This document shows positions 55,901 through 64,000 of a stretch of DNA of 64,000 bases, piece by piece. Each line of letters starts with the position of its first letter. Within the stretch, counting starts at the first letter, position 1. The translations under genes were made by a program, and so were the position numbers. Source of the stretch: Pelobacter propionicus DSM 2379 (GTDB lineage: Bacteria > Desulfobacterota > Desulfuromonadia > Geobacterales > Pseudopelobacteraceae); NCBI RefSeq assembly GCF_000015045.1, contig NC_008609.1, positions 372,001 through 436,000 of the forward strand, written 5' to 3'. The notes below the pieces were generated by a model. That model saw nothing but the letters and a program-made list of their open reading frames with translations. It was not told the DNA's origin and searched no databases.

Positions 55901-56131
55901 GGCGCCAACGCCCGACACTCCATCGGTACCGGCATCATGGGGGGGATGATCGGCGAGGCAACCCTGGCCATGCTGTACGTGCCGCTCTTCTTCTATATCT
56001 TTGACAATCTGACCGAGCGTAACAAGGAGAAGAAAGCGAAGAAAGCGGCGGCCGAAGGGCGTCCGCCGGACACGCCGCAGGTGGCGAGCCTGACCGAGAG
56101 CCATGATATCCACCGGGAAGGGGGTAACTGA
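52910..56131 (+). CDS. RND efflux inner-membrane pump, AcrB/MexB-like (HAE1)
   Basis: This 1073-residue proton-driven exporter has 12 transmembrane segments in two repeats and two large periplasmic loops. The start MFSKFFIERPIFATVISLII is characteristic. The proton-relay Asp pair sits in LAIGMVVDDAIVVVENVE (TM4), and GLGAKNAVLRVTFAVELR marks TM10 with a Lys-Asn. The sequence is intact at full family length. Substrates of the family are hydrophobic drugs, solvents or fatty acids. It starts 15 bp after the adaptor gene. Confidence 0.94.
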   Translation: MFSKFFIERPIFATVISLIIVIAGLVAMKALPVAQYPTITPVTIQVTTTYPGADSKTVGDSVAAPIEAQINGADNLLYMTSTSSNTGQMTITAYFALNVDPDIAQVDVQNRVNLAMPQLPDAVKTYGVSVQKKSSSPLMIISLYNKDGRYTPEYVNNYANVYVLDAIKRVNGAGQAQIFGVPDQAMRIWMNPDRMASLGITTSDIQNAVAKQNALFGAGQVGSQPSDKSVQLTFPVVTQSPFVKPSEYENIILRASQDGSAIVRIRDVARAETGRRQYIDDNRLNGYPCAPIIVYQQAGANGLEVSKGVRKVMEDLKKTLPAGIEYTISLDTTEFVRLSIEEVIHTLFEAIVLVILVVYLFLQSFRSTIICTVAVFVSLIGTFAGMLAMGFSINLLTLFGIVLAIGMVVDDAIVVVENVESNMIKKHLPPKEATILAMEQIGTSLIAVVLVMACVFIPAAFLPGTTGQLYKQFAITIVVSVALSGFVALTLTPAMCGFMLKHNPPPQKGFFAWFNRMFDTFTLKFGDAVVLMIKRMTVAFVLLAVMMFGLVHLFKTIPTSFVPNEDQGYIFTQIMMPDAASLNRTSEMAMKVDALFAKNPAVENRTMIGGYSLIDSQYKPNVSTFFVTLKDFKERYSSGDRAKKENAEAVLKQIGGAARTIKDGVTIPIAPPAIPGIGTTGGFEFWIQDKGSGEPARLYEATQQFLAKARQRPELTGLNTTFRAASQQLKAEVDRSKAVLLGVPVEDVYSALQAQFGSIQVSQFNQYSRVWNVILQSDAPYRRTPADITRLYTRSTTGQMVPLSAVVNTSYVTNPDLVPHFNGFPAAQVTGNAQAGFSSGEAIKAMEEVATEVLPQGYSFAWSGMAYEEKKSGGTSAAAFAFGLVIVFLLLAAQFESWTLPGSVMTAVPFGILGALMFNWMRGLSNDVYFQIGLLVLIGLGAKNAVLRVTFAVELREQGLSIMDATVRSGEERFRPIIMTSLAFIFGVLPLAIATGAGANARHSIGTGIMGGMIGEATLAMLYVPLFFYIFDNLTERNKEKKAKKAAAEGRPPDTPQVASLTESHDIHREGGN

Positions 56132-56132
56132 C

Positions 56133-57566
56133 ATGCGCCGACTACTCGTTCTCACACTCGCAACCCTGCTTGCCGGTTGCATGATCGGCCCGGACTACCA
56201 CAGACCGGTGGTGGAAACTCCATCCTCCTTCATATACGAAGACAAGGAGGCCCGTGCCACGGCGGACACCGAATGGTGGAAGCAGTTCCAGGACCCGGTG
56301 CTCGATGCTCTGATTAGTGATGCCCTTACCAACAACAAGAACATCAAGATCGCTGCCGCCAACATCGAACAGGCCTCAGGGTTCCTGACCCAGACCCGCT
56401 CCCCGCTCTTCCCGCAGCTGGGCTATGGCGCCGATGCCGGGCGTCAGCGGCTGAGCGAAAACAACGCCATCCCCGTCTCTCCCGGTATCAACAACCCCCA
56501 GGATTACTTCCAGCTCTTCGGCGGCGCCAGCTGGGAGCTGGATCTCTGGGGCCATGTCAGGCGCCTCTCCGAGTTCGCACGGGCCAACCTGCTGGCCAAT
56601 CAGGAGGCACGCCGCGGCGTGATTCTCACCCTGGTGGCAGCGGTGGCGGGCGACTACCTGCAGCTGCGCGGGCTGGACGAACAGCTGGTGATCTCAAAGC
56701 GCAACCTGGCGGCCTATGCCGATTCGGTGAAACTGTTTGAACTGCAGTTCCAGTACGGCCAGATATCCATGCTGAACGTCCAGCAGGCCCGCACCCAGTA
56801 TGAGACCGCGGCGGCAACCATATCGCAGATCGAATCCCAGATCAGCCAGCTGGAGAATGCCTTGTCGATCCTGCTGGGCCGCAATCCGGGATCGATTCCG
56901 CGCGGCAAGACGATCCATCAGTTGGCCTCCCCGGCTGTTCCGGCAGGTCTCCCCTCCCAGCTGCTTGAGCGCCGGCCGGACCTGGCGCAGGCCGAACAGA
57001 ACCTGATCGCCGCCAACGCCCAGATCGGCGCGGCAAAGGCGCTCTACTTCCCGACCATCTCGCTTACCGGTAATTTCGGCTTTGCCAGCGAGAACCTCTC
57101 CGATCTCTTCAAGGGGCCGAGCAAGCTCTGGAGTTATGGCGGCTCGATTACCGGCCCTATCTTCACCGCCGGCGCCATCTCTGGTCAGGTTAGGCAGAGC
57201 GAAGCACTACAGAAGGCGGCGCTCCAAAGGTACGAGGCTGCGATTCAGAGTGCCTTTGCCGACGTGGAAAATGCCCTGGTCATCCGCCAGAAGTTGGCCG
57301 GACAGCTTCTGGCCCAAGAGCGGCTGGTCAAGGCCAGCCAGGAGTACGAGCAACTGGCCAAGCTTCAGTATGATGGAGGCTACGCCCCCTACCTCACCGT
57401 TTTGAGCGCGCAGCAGCAGCTCTTCCCCGCCGAACTCACCCTTACCCAGTTGCGCGCCTCGCTGCTTACATCCTACGCCAACCTGTACAAGGCCATGGGT
57501 GGCGGCTGGGTGGATGCGGCCGACAGGCTGGCAGGCACGCCTCCCGCCGCGTCCCCTCGCCTGTAG
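56133..57566 (+). CDS. RND efflux outer-membrane channel, NodT/OprM-like lipoprotein
   Basis: This 477-residue protein has a lipobox (TLLAGCMIGPDYHRP, lipobox LAGC) and two outer-membrane efflux repeats. Conserved pieces include FQDPVLDALISDALTNNKNI near the N-terminus, ASWELDLWGHVRRL and LLERRPDLAQAEQNLIAANA. It forms the trimeric exit duct of the efflux system. The ATG at 56133 lies 1 bp past the pump gene stop. A longer frame starting inside that gene lacks a signal peptide. Confidence 0.92.
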   Translation: MRRLLVLTLATLLAGCMIGPDYHRPVVETPSSFIYEDKEARATADTEWWKQFQDPVLDALISDALTNNKNIKIAAANIEQASGFLTQTRSPLFPQLGYGADAGRQRLSENNAIPVSPGINNPQDYFQLFGGASWELDLWGHVRRLSEFARANLLANQEARRGVILTLVAAVAGDYLQLRGLDEQLVISKRNLAAYADSVKLFELQFQYGQISMLNVQQARTQYETAAATISQIESQISQLENALSILLGRNPGSIPRGKTIHQLASPAVPAGLPSQLLERRPDLAQAEQNLIAANAQIGAAKALYFPTISLTGNFGFASENLSDLFKGPSKLWSYGGSITGPIFTAGAISGQVRQSEALQKAALQRYEAAIQSAFADVENALVIRQKLAGQLLAQERLVKASQEYEQLAKLQYDGGYAPYLTVLSAQQQLFPAELTLTQLRASLLTSYANLYKAMGGGWVDAADRLAGTPPAASPRL

Positions 57567-57825
57567 GGAGGCGATCGAGGTCTACTGCAAGGTGGACAGC
57601 CCAGAGGATGCGTGCTTCTGGAGTGCCGCGGCAAGCATAGCGGTGACTTTCCCGCGTCAGCAGGTAGCCGTGTAACAGTGGGTCGAACAAGGCAGGGCAC
57701 GCTTGGCGGAGGCAAAGCGCATCTGACGAAGCATGTGATCGGACGTTATCTGTTATATCAGTTCTTTCCGCCCTCCACTGCCTTTGCTTGTTGGGCTCCG
57801 GCTTTGCCGGCTCAGGGGACCGTCC

Positions 57826-58542
57826 ATGAAGTGCGCACCTGCCGATATGTACCTGCGGTTACGGGCATTCTGGCTGGGAGACGAGGCTCTTTCGGTGTTT
57901 CTGGTCCTCCTCTTCCTTGCCCTTTTTCTCGGGCCGTTCCTCGACTCTCCGCAGGTGAGGCTGCTGACGAGCCTCTTTTTCTCGCTGCTGATGGTATCCG
58001 GGATTGTCAACATATCGCGGCGACCATCAATCAGGTGTGTGGCCGGCATGGTGGCCTGTAGCGCCATCGCGCTGCGCTGGCTCACCCATGTCCTGCCGAC
58101 GCCGGAAACGCTGCGCTGGGGAAGCCTTGCATCCCTCATCTACATGATCATGCTGTCCATGGTTATCCTGTACAAAGTCTTCATGGACGACAAACCGGTC
58201 ACCGGCAATCGCGTAAAAGGGGCGGTAGCCGCCTATCTGCTGTTCGGCATCACCTGGTCAGTTCTCTACGGATTCCTTGACCAGGTTTTGCCCAACGCCT
58301 TCAACCTCCCCCAGGCCGCCGGCGATTACGGTCCCGCACGCCAGGAGGTGTTCGTCTACTACAGTTTCATCACCCTCACGACGGTCGGCTACGGTGACAT
58401 CAGCCCGACCCACGATGTCTCGCGCATGTTCGCGGTGATGGAGGCGCTGGTGGGGCAGCTCTACCCGGCCACGCTGCTGGCCAGGCTCGTCTCCCTGGCC
58501 ATAACCCAGCAGCAGGAGACGACGCGGGACACGAGAGGTTGA
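57826..58542 (+). CDS. potassium channel family protein
   Basis: This 238-residue membrane protein has hydrophobic segments at about residues 20-45, 48-60, 65-85, 100-120, 135-155 and 200-220, and a pore loop with the selectivity filter TVGYGD at 186-191, preceded by FVYYSFITLT. It matches two-TM-pore (Ion_trans_2) channels with extra N-terminal helices, and there is no cytoplasmic RCK domain. The start ATG at 57826 has AGGGG 7 bp upstream. A longer N-terminal frame is less likely. Confidence 0.85.
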   Translation: MKCAPADMYLRLRAFWLGDEALSVFLVLLFLALFLGPFLDSPQVRLLTSLFFSLLMVSGIVNISRRPSIRCVAGMVACSAIALRWLTHVLPTPETLRWGSLASLIYMIMLSMVILYKVFMDDKPVTGNRVKGAVAAYLLFGITWSVLYGFLDQVLPNAFNLPQAAGDYGPARQEVFVYYSFITLTTVGYGDISPTHDVSRMFAVMEALVGQLYPATLLARLVSLAITQQQETTRDTRG

Positions 58543-58766
58543 ACTTCCGGTTCGGCTGAGACGCCTGCTCCAGTACCCGTCGAAAGCCGACTCAATAGAA
58601 CGCGGAAAAATCGGATGCAATGGATAACAACGGATCGAATTCCATTCCAGTGAACAATCCAGCTGTTTCCGGCTTTTTACGATGTGATCCGCGTTCCATG
58701 CGTACTGAGGTATGAACCGGCAAGCTGCGTCTCCGCCATACCGTTACGACTGTTCAGAGGAATACC

Positions 58767-59738
58767 ATGTTGCGACTCCTGCAATCCATATTCGGTAGCG
58801 AACGACAGGGTACGTACCCCGAGTCGCTGGTCAGGGAGGCCATCGAACGGACGGTGGAAGGCACCGACCCCTGGCTGCGCGGCGTGTCCGGCTACCGCAA
58901 GAAGCTGCGGCCGGCAGTCCTGGCTGCCATCGATCACGTGGTGACGCTGGTGGACTCCCTGCCGCCACCCATACCCCTCTCCCTCTCCAGCTTCATCGAC
59001 GACCGTCTCCTGAAGAGTATGTTCATCTCCTCTCGTGACATGAGCCAGATTCTGTCTGGCGACCGGAGCCTTGCCGAGTTCAGGCGGGAGGAGGCCGGTG
59101 ACGCTTCCCGGGTCGTTGCCCTGCTGGCCATGGAAAAGCAGGAGAGGGTGGCCTTTGGCGCCGGGCTGTCGGGCGAGATCGTTGTCCGCGATATGCCGAT
59201 AGTAACGGTCAGTTTCGAGGGCCATCGCTTTCTCGACCCGACCGGTGACGAGGCTGAGACCCGCCGCCTGCTCAAGCGCCGGGCCTTCGACCATCTGCTC
59301 GGCCTGGGGCTTAAACGCCTGGGCGACGTGAAATCGGAACGCCGGGAGCTGGAACGGCGGCGCGCGCTGCTTCAGGCCAAGCTCAACCTGCTTGAACGTG
59401 AGGGGTGGGGGTTCGATACGCTGCGTACCACGGAGGGCGGCGCTGGCGTCGATGTGGAGCGGCAACTCGGGGAGATCGAGCAACAGTTGCTGGAACTGGG
59501 TGGTGATGACCGTATGCTCGACCTGTATCTTGAGATCGTTGCCCAGCTCTTGGGCAGCCCTAAAGAGCAGTTGTGGATGCAGCCGGAAACGGTGTACATC
59601 GACCGCATGGGGGTCAAGCGTCAGGAAGCCGCCGACGACGCCACGGAGATTACCCTGAGCATGTTGTACAACGCAGCGGGCCGCAGTCAGGCGGTGATGC
59701 TCGTCTCCCTCAAGAGCGAGGAGTTGCGGGAACTGTGA
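58767..59738 (+). CDS. conserved protein of unknown function
   Basis: This 323-residue soluble protein starts MLRLLQSIFGSERQ and has a signature helical region: RLLKRRAFDHLLGLGLKRL, then a Glu/Arg-rich coiled coil (ERRELERRRALLQAKLNLLERE), and a C-terminal domain with QPETVYIDRMGVKRQ. I do not recognise a family, signal peptide or membrane segment. The coiled coil suggests oligomerisation. It lies directly upstream of glycogen phosphorylase on the same strand, 73 bp apart, so it may be linked to glycogen metabolism by co-transcription, but this is inference. Confidence 0.6.
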   Translation: MLRLLQSIFGSERQGTYPESLVREAIERTVEGTDPWLRGVSGYRKKLRPAVLAAIDHVVTLVDSLPPPIPLSLSSFIDDRLLKSMFISSRDMSQILSGDRSLAEFRREEAGDASRVVALLAMEKQERVAFGAGLSGEIVVRDMPIVTVSFEGHRFLDPTGDEAETRRLLKRRAFDHLLGLGLKRLGDVKSERRELERRRALLQAKLNLLEREGWGFDTLRTTEGGAGVDVERQLGEIEQQLLELGGDDRMLDLYLEIVAQLLGSPKEQLWMQPETVYIDRMGVKRQEAADDATEITLSMLYNAAGRSQAVMLVSLKSEELREL

Positions 59739-59811
59739 TCCCCGGACTGCCCATGAAACGGGGAACCAGCCGTATACAAACGGCATGCCTTCATACCAAG
59801 GAGTCGACGAC

Positions 59812-62313
59812 ATGGCAGATAAACTCGTGCACAGAGGGGACTCGTCTTCGTCCCGTGAAACAACAGGGGACATCCGTCGGGGCATGGATTGCGCCGACCT
59901 GAAACAGGCTATCATCGACCACATCAATTTCACCCAGGCCCGACTGGTCTCCCAGGCCACCCTCAATGACTGGTACATGGCAGTTGCCTACGCGGTCCGC
60001 GACCGGATGCTGGATGACTGGCACGTCTCCCTGGGGCACCTGCGCAACAGGAGCCTTAAGATCGTCAGCTATCTGTCGGCCGAGTTTCTGATGGGTCCCC
60101 ACTTGGGCAATAACCTGGTCAATCTGGGTATCGTGGAGTCGGTCCGTCGGGCAGTGGCCGAACTGGGCCAGAACCTGGACGACCTGCTGCGCCAGGAGGA
60201 GGAGCCGGGGCTCGGCAACGGCGGTCTCGGCAGGTTGGCCGCCTGTTACCTGGACTCCCTGGCCACCCTGCGGGTTCCGGCCATCGGCTACGGCATCCGC
60301 TACGAGTTCGGAATCTTTGACCAGGAGATCCGTGATGGCTGGCAGGTAGAAATAACCGACAAGTGGCTGCGCATGGGCAATCCCTGGGAGATCTGTCGCC
60401 CCGATATCAGCTACCTGGTCAAGCTGGGGGGCCACACGGAGCAGTACAGCGACGAGAACGACTGTCTGCGGGTACGCTGGGTTCCTGGCAAGGTGATCAA
60501 AGGGGTTGCCTACGATACGCCGGTGGCCGGCTATTGTTCGGGAGTGACCGACCTTTTACGTCTCTGGAAGTCGGAGGCGGTGGAGTCGTTCAACTTCCAG
60601 GCCTTCAACCTGGGTGACTATTACCGGGCTGTGGACGAGAAGGTCAGCTCGGAGACAATCTCCAAGGTGCTCTACCCCAACGACGAGCCACAGATCGGCA
60701 AACAGCTCCGCCTGGCCCAGCAGTACTTCTTCGTCTCCTGCTCCCTCCAGGACATGCTGCGCATCCAGCGACTGCGCGGGGAAAACATAGGCGACCTTGC
60801 CGGGAGTTTTGCCGTGCAGTTGAACGATACCCACCCGTCCATCGCGGTGGCGGAACTGATGCGGCTTCTGGTGGACGAGCAGATGATGGAGTGGGAACCG
60901 GCCTGGGAGATCACCTGCAACGTCATGGCCTACACCAACCACACCCTGTTGCCCGAGGCGCTGGAGAAGTGGCCGCTGCCGTTGTTCAGCGCCATGCTGC
61001 CGCGGCACCTGGAGATCATCTTTGAAATCAACCGGCGCTTTCTTGACCAGGTGCGCAGCGCCTCTCCGGGGGATGACGGGCTAGCGGCGCGGCTCTCCAT
61101 CATCGATGAGGGCGGCGAGCGCTACGTGCGCATGGCCCATCTTGCCAGTGTGGGCAGCCACGCCATCAACGGGGTGGCTGCGCTGCACACGGAGCTGCTC
61201 AAGGAGACCGTGCTCAAGGATTTCCACGACCTCTATCCGGAACGTTTCCACAATGTCACCAACGGAGTTACGCCGCGGCGCTGGGTACTGCTCAGCAACC
61301 CCGCCCTGGCCCGCCTGATCTCGGGGAAGATCGGTGAGGGCTGGGTGACCAGGCCCGAGGAGTTGCGGGCCTTGGAGAAATTCGCCGGCCAGCCCGCATT
61401 CCAAAAATCCTGGCGGAAGGTCAAGCTGGAGAACAAGAGCATTCTGGCAGCGGTGATCCGGGAGCGGACCGGCATCCAGGTTGATCCGGCCAGCCTGTTC
61501 GACGTGCTGGTGAAACGGATCCACGAGTACAAGCGCCAGCATTTGAAGGTGCTGCACATCATCACCCTCTTCAACCGCATCAAGGCCGACCCGAAGAGCG
61601 AGGTGAGGTCGCGGACCTTCATCTTCGGCGGCAAGGCGGCGCCCGGCTACCACATGGCCAAGCTGATCATCAAGCTGATCACCTCGGTGGGAGAGGTGGT
61701 GAACAACGATCCGGACGTGGCCGGACGTCTGAAGGTGGTCTTCTTCCCCGACTTCAACGTTACCAACGGCCAGCTGGTCTACCCGGCCGCCGATCTGTCG
61801 GAACAGATTTCCACCGCCGGTAAGGAGGCCTCCGGGACCGGCAACATGAAATTCTCCCTGAACGGCGCCCTGACCATCGGCACCCTGGACGGCGCCAACG
61901 TGGAGATCCGCCAGGAGGTGGGGGAGGAGAACTTCTTCCTGTTCGGTCATACCGCGGCTGAGGTCCAGGAACTGAAGTCCCGGGGCTACGATCCACGCAG
62001 CTGGTACGAGGGAAACGCCCCGTTGCGGGCAGTCATCGACCGGATTGCTGCGGGCGATTTCTCCCCCGGCGATCGGAACCTGTTCCAGCCGCTGGTGGAC
62101 CAACTCCTGGGGCATGACGACTATCTGCTGCTGGCCGACTACCAGGCATACATGGACTGCCAGGACCGGGTCGACGCAGCGTTCCGGGACAGGGACGCAT
62201 GGACGGAGATGTCCATCCTGAACGTGGCCCGCATGGGAATGTTCTCTTCCGATCGTGCCATCCGCGAGTACTGCGAGAACATCTGGCATGCCCCGCCGAT
62301 CCCGGGCGATTGA
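59812..62313 (+). CDS. glgP: glycogen/maltodextrin phosphorylase
   Basis: This 833-residue enzyme releases glucose-1-phosphate from alpha-1,4-glucans. The PLP lysine is Lys680 in GTGNMKFSLNG, and the LDGANVEI and EYKRQHLKVLHI blocks near it are canonical. N-terminal YLSAEFLMG, GNGGLGRLAACYLDSLA and GYGIRYEFGIFDQ are typical. Length is normal for the family (about 810-840). The ATG at 59812 is preceded by AAGGAG at 8 bp, so the earlier in-frame ATG is not used. With the two glycosidases it indicates storage-polysaccharide turnover. Confidence 0.95.
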   Translation: MADKLVHRGDSSSSRETTGDIRRGMDCADLKQAIIDHINFTQARLVSQATLNDWYMAVAYAVRDRMLDDWHVSLGHLRNRSLKIVSYLSAEFLMGPHLGNNLVNLGIVESVRRAVAELGQNLDDLLRQEEEPGLGNGGLGRLAACYLDSLATLRVPAIGYGIRYEFGIFDQEIRDGWQVEITDKWLRMGNPWEICRPDISYLVKLGGHTEQYSDENDCLRVRWVPGKVIKGVAYDTPVAGYCSGVTDLLRLWKSEAVESFNFQAFNLGDYYRAVDEKVSSETISKVLYPNDEPQIGKQLRLAQQYFFVSCSLQDMLRIQRLRGENIGDLAGSFAVQLNDTHPSIAVAELMRLLVDEQMMEWEPAWEITCNVMAYTNHTLLPEALEKWPLPLFSAMLPRHLEIIFEINRRFLDQVRSASPGDDGLAARLSIIDEGGERYVRMAHLASVGSHAINGVAALHTELLKETVLKDFHDLYPERFHNVTNGVTPRRWVLLSNPALARLISGKIGEGWVTRPEELRALEKFAGQPAFQKSWRKVKLENKSILAAVIRERTGIQVDPASLFDVLVKRIHEYKRQHLKVLHIITLFNRIKADPKSEVRSRTFIFGGKAAPGYHMAKLIIKLITSVGEVVNNDPDVAGRLKVVFFPDFNVTNGQLVYPAADLSEQISTAGKEASGTGNMKFSLNGALTIGTLDGANVEIRQEVGEENFFLFGHTAAEVQELKSRGYDPRSWYEGNAPLRAVIDRIAAGDFSPGDRNLFQPLVDQLLGHDDYLLLADYQAYMDCQDRVDAAFRDRDAWTEMSILNVARMGMFSSDRAIREYCENIWHAPPIPGD

Positions 62314-62363
62314 GGGCTTCGGACGCATGTCCCCTGTTTTGCGTGGCGAGAGGTGAATGAACC

Positions 62364-63584
62364 ATGATCATAGGCTCTGCATTTGTCATGCTCCTCTTCC
62401 TGTACAGCCTGATCTCCGAGCGTCTGAAACGCACCATCATCACGCCTCCCATACTCTTCACCGTCGGAGGCATGGCACTGATCCTCGCCGTGCCCACTCT
62501 TCGCGAGATCGACGTGGAACGGGAGAGCCTGCTGAAACTTGCCGAGATCGGGCTGGTCATGCTCCTGTTCACCGACGCCACTCACATCGACTTTACTAAA
62601 CTGCGCAGTCGGGAACGGCTGCCGCTGCGGCTTTTGAGTGTGGGCATGCTGCTGACCATCCTGCTGGGGGCGGTTGCCGGCCAGATGGTTTTCCCCGACC
62701 TGTCCCTCTGGGAGACGGGAATCCTGGCCGCCATCCTGGCTCCCACCGATGCCGGCCTGGGGCAGGTCATCGTCCAGAGTCCGCTGGTGCCGCTGCGCAT
62801 TCGCCAGTCCCTGGATGTGGAAGCCGGTCTCAATGACGGACTCTCCGTTCCGTTCCTGCTGTTTTTCATTGCCGTGTCCCAGGCAGGAACCGACGGGGGT
62901 GGGGCGGTCTTTTCCCGTTTCATCTTCCAACAGCTGGGTCTGGGCGCCCTGGCGGGGGGGGGCATCGGCCTGGCCGGCGGCGCGCTGCTGGGACTGGCGC
63001 ATCGCAAGGGGTGGATGGCCGAATCGGTCCAGCAGCTGGGGCTGGTGACGCTGCCCATGCTCTGTGTCCTGGCCTGCGAGCCGCTTGGCGGGAGCATGTT
63101 CATCGCCGCCTATGTGGCCGGCCTGGCGGTCCTGGTCGGATTCAAGGATGCCGCAGCCCACTGCACGGAATTCACCGAGGGGTGGGGACAGCTGTTCGAT
63201 TACTTTGTCTTCTTCTTTTTCGGGCTGATCGTGGTGTTTCTGCTCGACCGTCTTACCACTCTCCACCTGCTCTACGCCCTGCTCAGCCTGACCCTGGTGC
63301 GCATGCTTCCTGTGGCCATCGCCCTCTTGGGCACCCGCCTGAGTTCCGCCACCGTTCTGTTCATGGGCTGGTTCGGTCCCCGCGGTCTGGCCTCCATCGT
63401 GCTCGGCCTGGTTTTCCTGGAAGAGGAGGCGCGCCTGCCGGGGGAAGAGACCATTAAGCTGGCCGTCATCGCTACGGTCATGCTGAGCATTTTTGCCCAC
63501 GGTTTCAGTGCCCTGCCCGGTATCAGCTGGTACGGTCGCAGGGTGGCTAAGCTGGATGGCCAGGCATTCGAGAAACAGCAATAA
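62364..63584 (+). CDS. CPA1-type cation:proton antiporter
   Basis: This 406-residue membrane protein has about 11-12 transmembrane segments and the NhaP/CPA1 motifs ILAPTDAGLGQVIVQSP and SLDVEAGLNDGLSVPFLLF (the ND-type ion-binding motif), plus FMGWFGPRGLASIVLGLVF near the C-terminus. There is no TrkA or CNMP cytoplasmic domain. It exchanges Na+ or K+ for H+ in pH and ion homeostasis. It follows glgP by 50 bp. Confidence 0.88.
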   Translation: MIIGSAFVMLLFLYSLISERLKRTIITPPILFTVGGMALILAVPTLREIDVERESLLKLAEIGLVMLLFTDATHIDFTKLRSRERLPLRLLSVGMLLTILLGAVAGQMVFPDLSLWETGILAAILAPTDAGLGQVIVQSPLVPLRIRQSLDVEAGLNDGLSVPFLLFFIAVSQAGTDGGGAVFSRFIFQQLGLGALAGGGIGLAGGALLGLAHRKGWMAESVQQLGLVTLPMLCVLACEPLGGSMFIAAYVAGLAVLVGFKDAAAHCTEFTEGWGQLFDYFVFFFFGLIVVFLLDRLTTLHLLYALLSLTLVRMLPVAIALLGTRLSSATVLFMGWFGPRGLASIVLGLVFLEEEARLPGEETIKLAVIATVMLSIFAHGFSALPGISWYGRRVAKLDGQAFEKQQ

Positions 63585-63611
63585 CCCGAACCTGCGCGTA
63601 AAGGAGGCCGT

Positions 63612-64000
63612 ATGAGACGAACATCCCTTTGGATCAGAGCACTGCATTTCCTGCTCGCCATGCTGCTGGCCATACCCCTTCAGCCAATGGCCCAACAAGG
63701 GGGGGGAGGGGCGACCAATAAGCTGTCCCAGCAAGAGCTGGCGCAACTGCTGGCCCCCATCGCCCTCTATCCCGATGAACTGGTTTCACAGGTCCTCATG
63801 GCGTCAACCTACCCGCTGGAGGTGGTCCAGGCCGACCGTTGGGTGCAGGGGAACAAGGGGCTCCAGGGTGACGCACTGGCCAAGGCCCTGGAAAAGGAGA
63901 GCTGGGATCCCAGCGTCAAGTCGCTGGTCAACTTCCCCTCCGTGCTTTCTGCCATGAGCCAGAAGCTGGACCTGACCACCAAGCTGGGAGATGCCTTCCT
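63612..64000 (+). CDS. DUF3300-family secreted protein (partial)
   Basis: This gene is cut by the right window edge after about 129 residues. It begins MRRTSLWIRALHFLLAM, a signal peptide, then LAQLLAPIALYPDELVSQVLMASTYPLEVVQADRW, which is the DUF3300 hallmark. AAGGAGG lies 5 bp upstream of the ATG. DUF3300 proteins are periplasmic with no established activity. Confidence 0.85.
   Translation, partial: MRRTSLWIRALHFLLAMLLAIPLQPMAQQGGGGATNKLSQQELAQLLAPIALYPDELVSQVLMASTYPLEVVQADRWVQGNKGLQGDALAKALEKESWDPSVKSLVNFPSVLSAMSQKLDLTTKLGDAF

Noticed and set aside
62139-63746. 535-residue minus-strand frame opposite the antiporter
   Set aside because: Gln/His/Gly-rich shadow translation typical of antisense frames over membrane-protein genes.

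Overview
This 64 kb window looks like chromosomal DNA of a high-GC Gram-negative anaerobe, most likely a deltaproteobacterium of the Desulfuromonadales (Geobacter / Pelobacter propionicus type). The evidence is GC-rich coding, several sigma-54 activators and sigma-54-like promoters, multi-PAS histidine kinases, RNase J, a cobalamin-dependent acyl-CoA mutase module (CobO, B12-binding subunit, MeaB) and many envelope lipoproteins. The taxon is inferred from gene content, not from a search.

Positions 1-15820 (all minus strand) form one tightly packed operon for an extracellular contractile injection system (eCIS, the Afp/PVC/AlgoCIS class of phage-tail-like particle). Reading from the promoter side: tube terminator/cap (Afp16-like), an unrecognised conserved protein, one sheath, two tube proteins, a 56-residue Afp6-like protein, LysM tail protein (Afp7), VgrG-like spike (Afp8), PAAR tip (Afp10), gp25 (Afp9), two large baseplate proteins (Afp11- and Afp12-like) with a fibre-like protein between them, and a tape measure (Afp14) cut by the left window edge. 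The AAA+ ATPase (Afp15) and any toxin cargo are not in view.

Positions 16015-21274 are regulatory: a LuxR-type regulator with a degenerate receiver that has lost its phospho-acceptor Asp, pointing into the eCIS operon; a divergent four-PAS histidine kinase; its sigma-54 response regulator; then two operator-like inverted repeats, a sigma-54-type promoter and a gene for a 74-residue protein of unknown function.

Positions 21584-33240 (plus strand except one small gene) are mostly housekeeping: acyltransferase PlsC, two small membrane proteins, RNase J, the ABC-F ATPase Uup, a YtxH-like protein, the B12 module, a DUF948/YtxH pair, a lytic transglycosylase MltD that may be translated from a leaderless mRNA, and a TPR membrane protein. 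Strong hairpin terminators separate the units.

Positions 33377-36944 (minus strand) encode an envelope cluster: DUF4410 lipoprotein, vWA plus double-OmpA protein, and a secreted duplicated beta-domain protein. A sigma-54 activator is divergent from it (37383). Then follow an ABM monooxygenase, a DUF3313 lipoprotein, a four-gene Pqi lipid-transport operon with PqiA split in two, and an AI-2E family permease.

Positions 45819-63584 hold glycan enzymes (GH63-like glucosidase, GH13 amylase-like protein, glycogen phosphorylase), an orphan lipoprotein, a complete tripartite RND efflux operon behind a sigma-54-like promoter, a potassium channel, an unknown 323-residue protein and a CPA1-type antiporter. 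The window ends inside a DUF3300 gene. No rRNA, tRNA, CRISPR array, insertion sequence or prophage integrase was seen.
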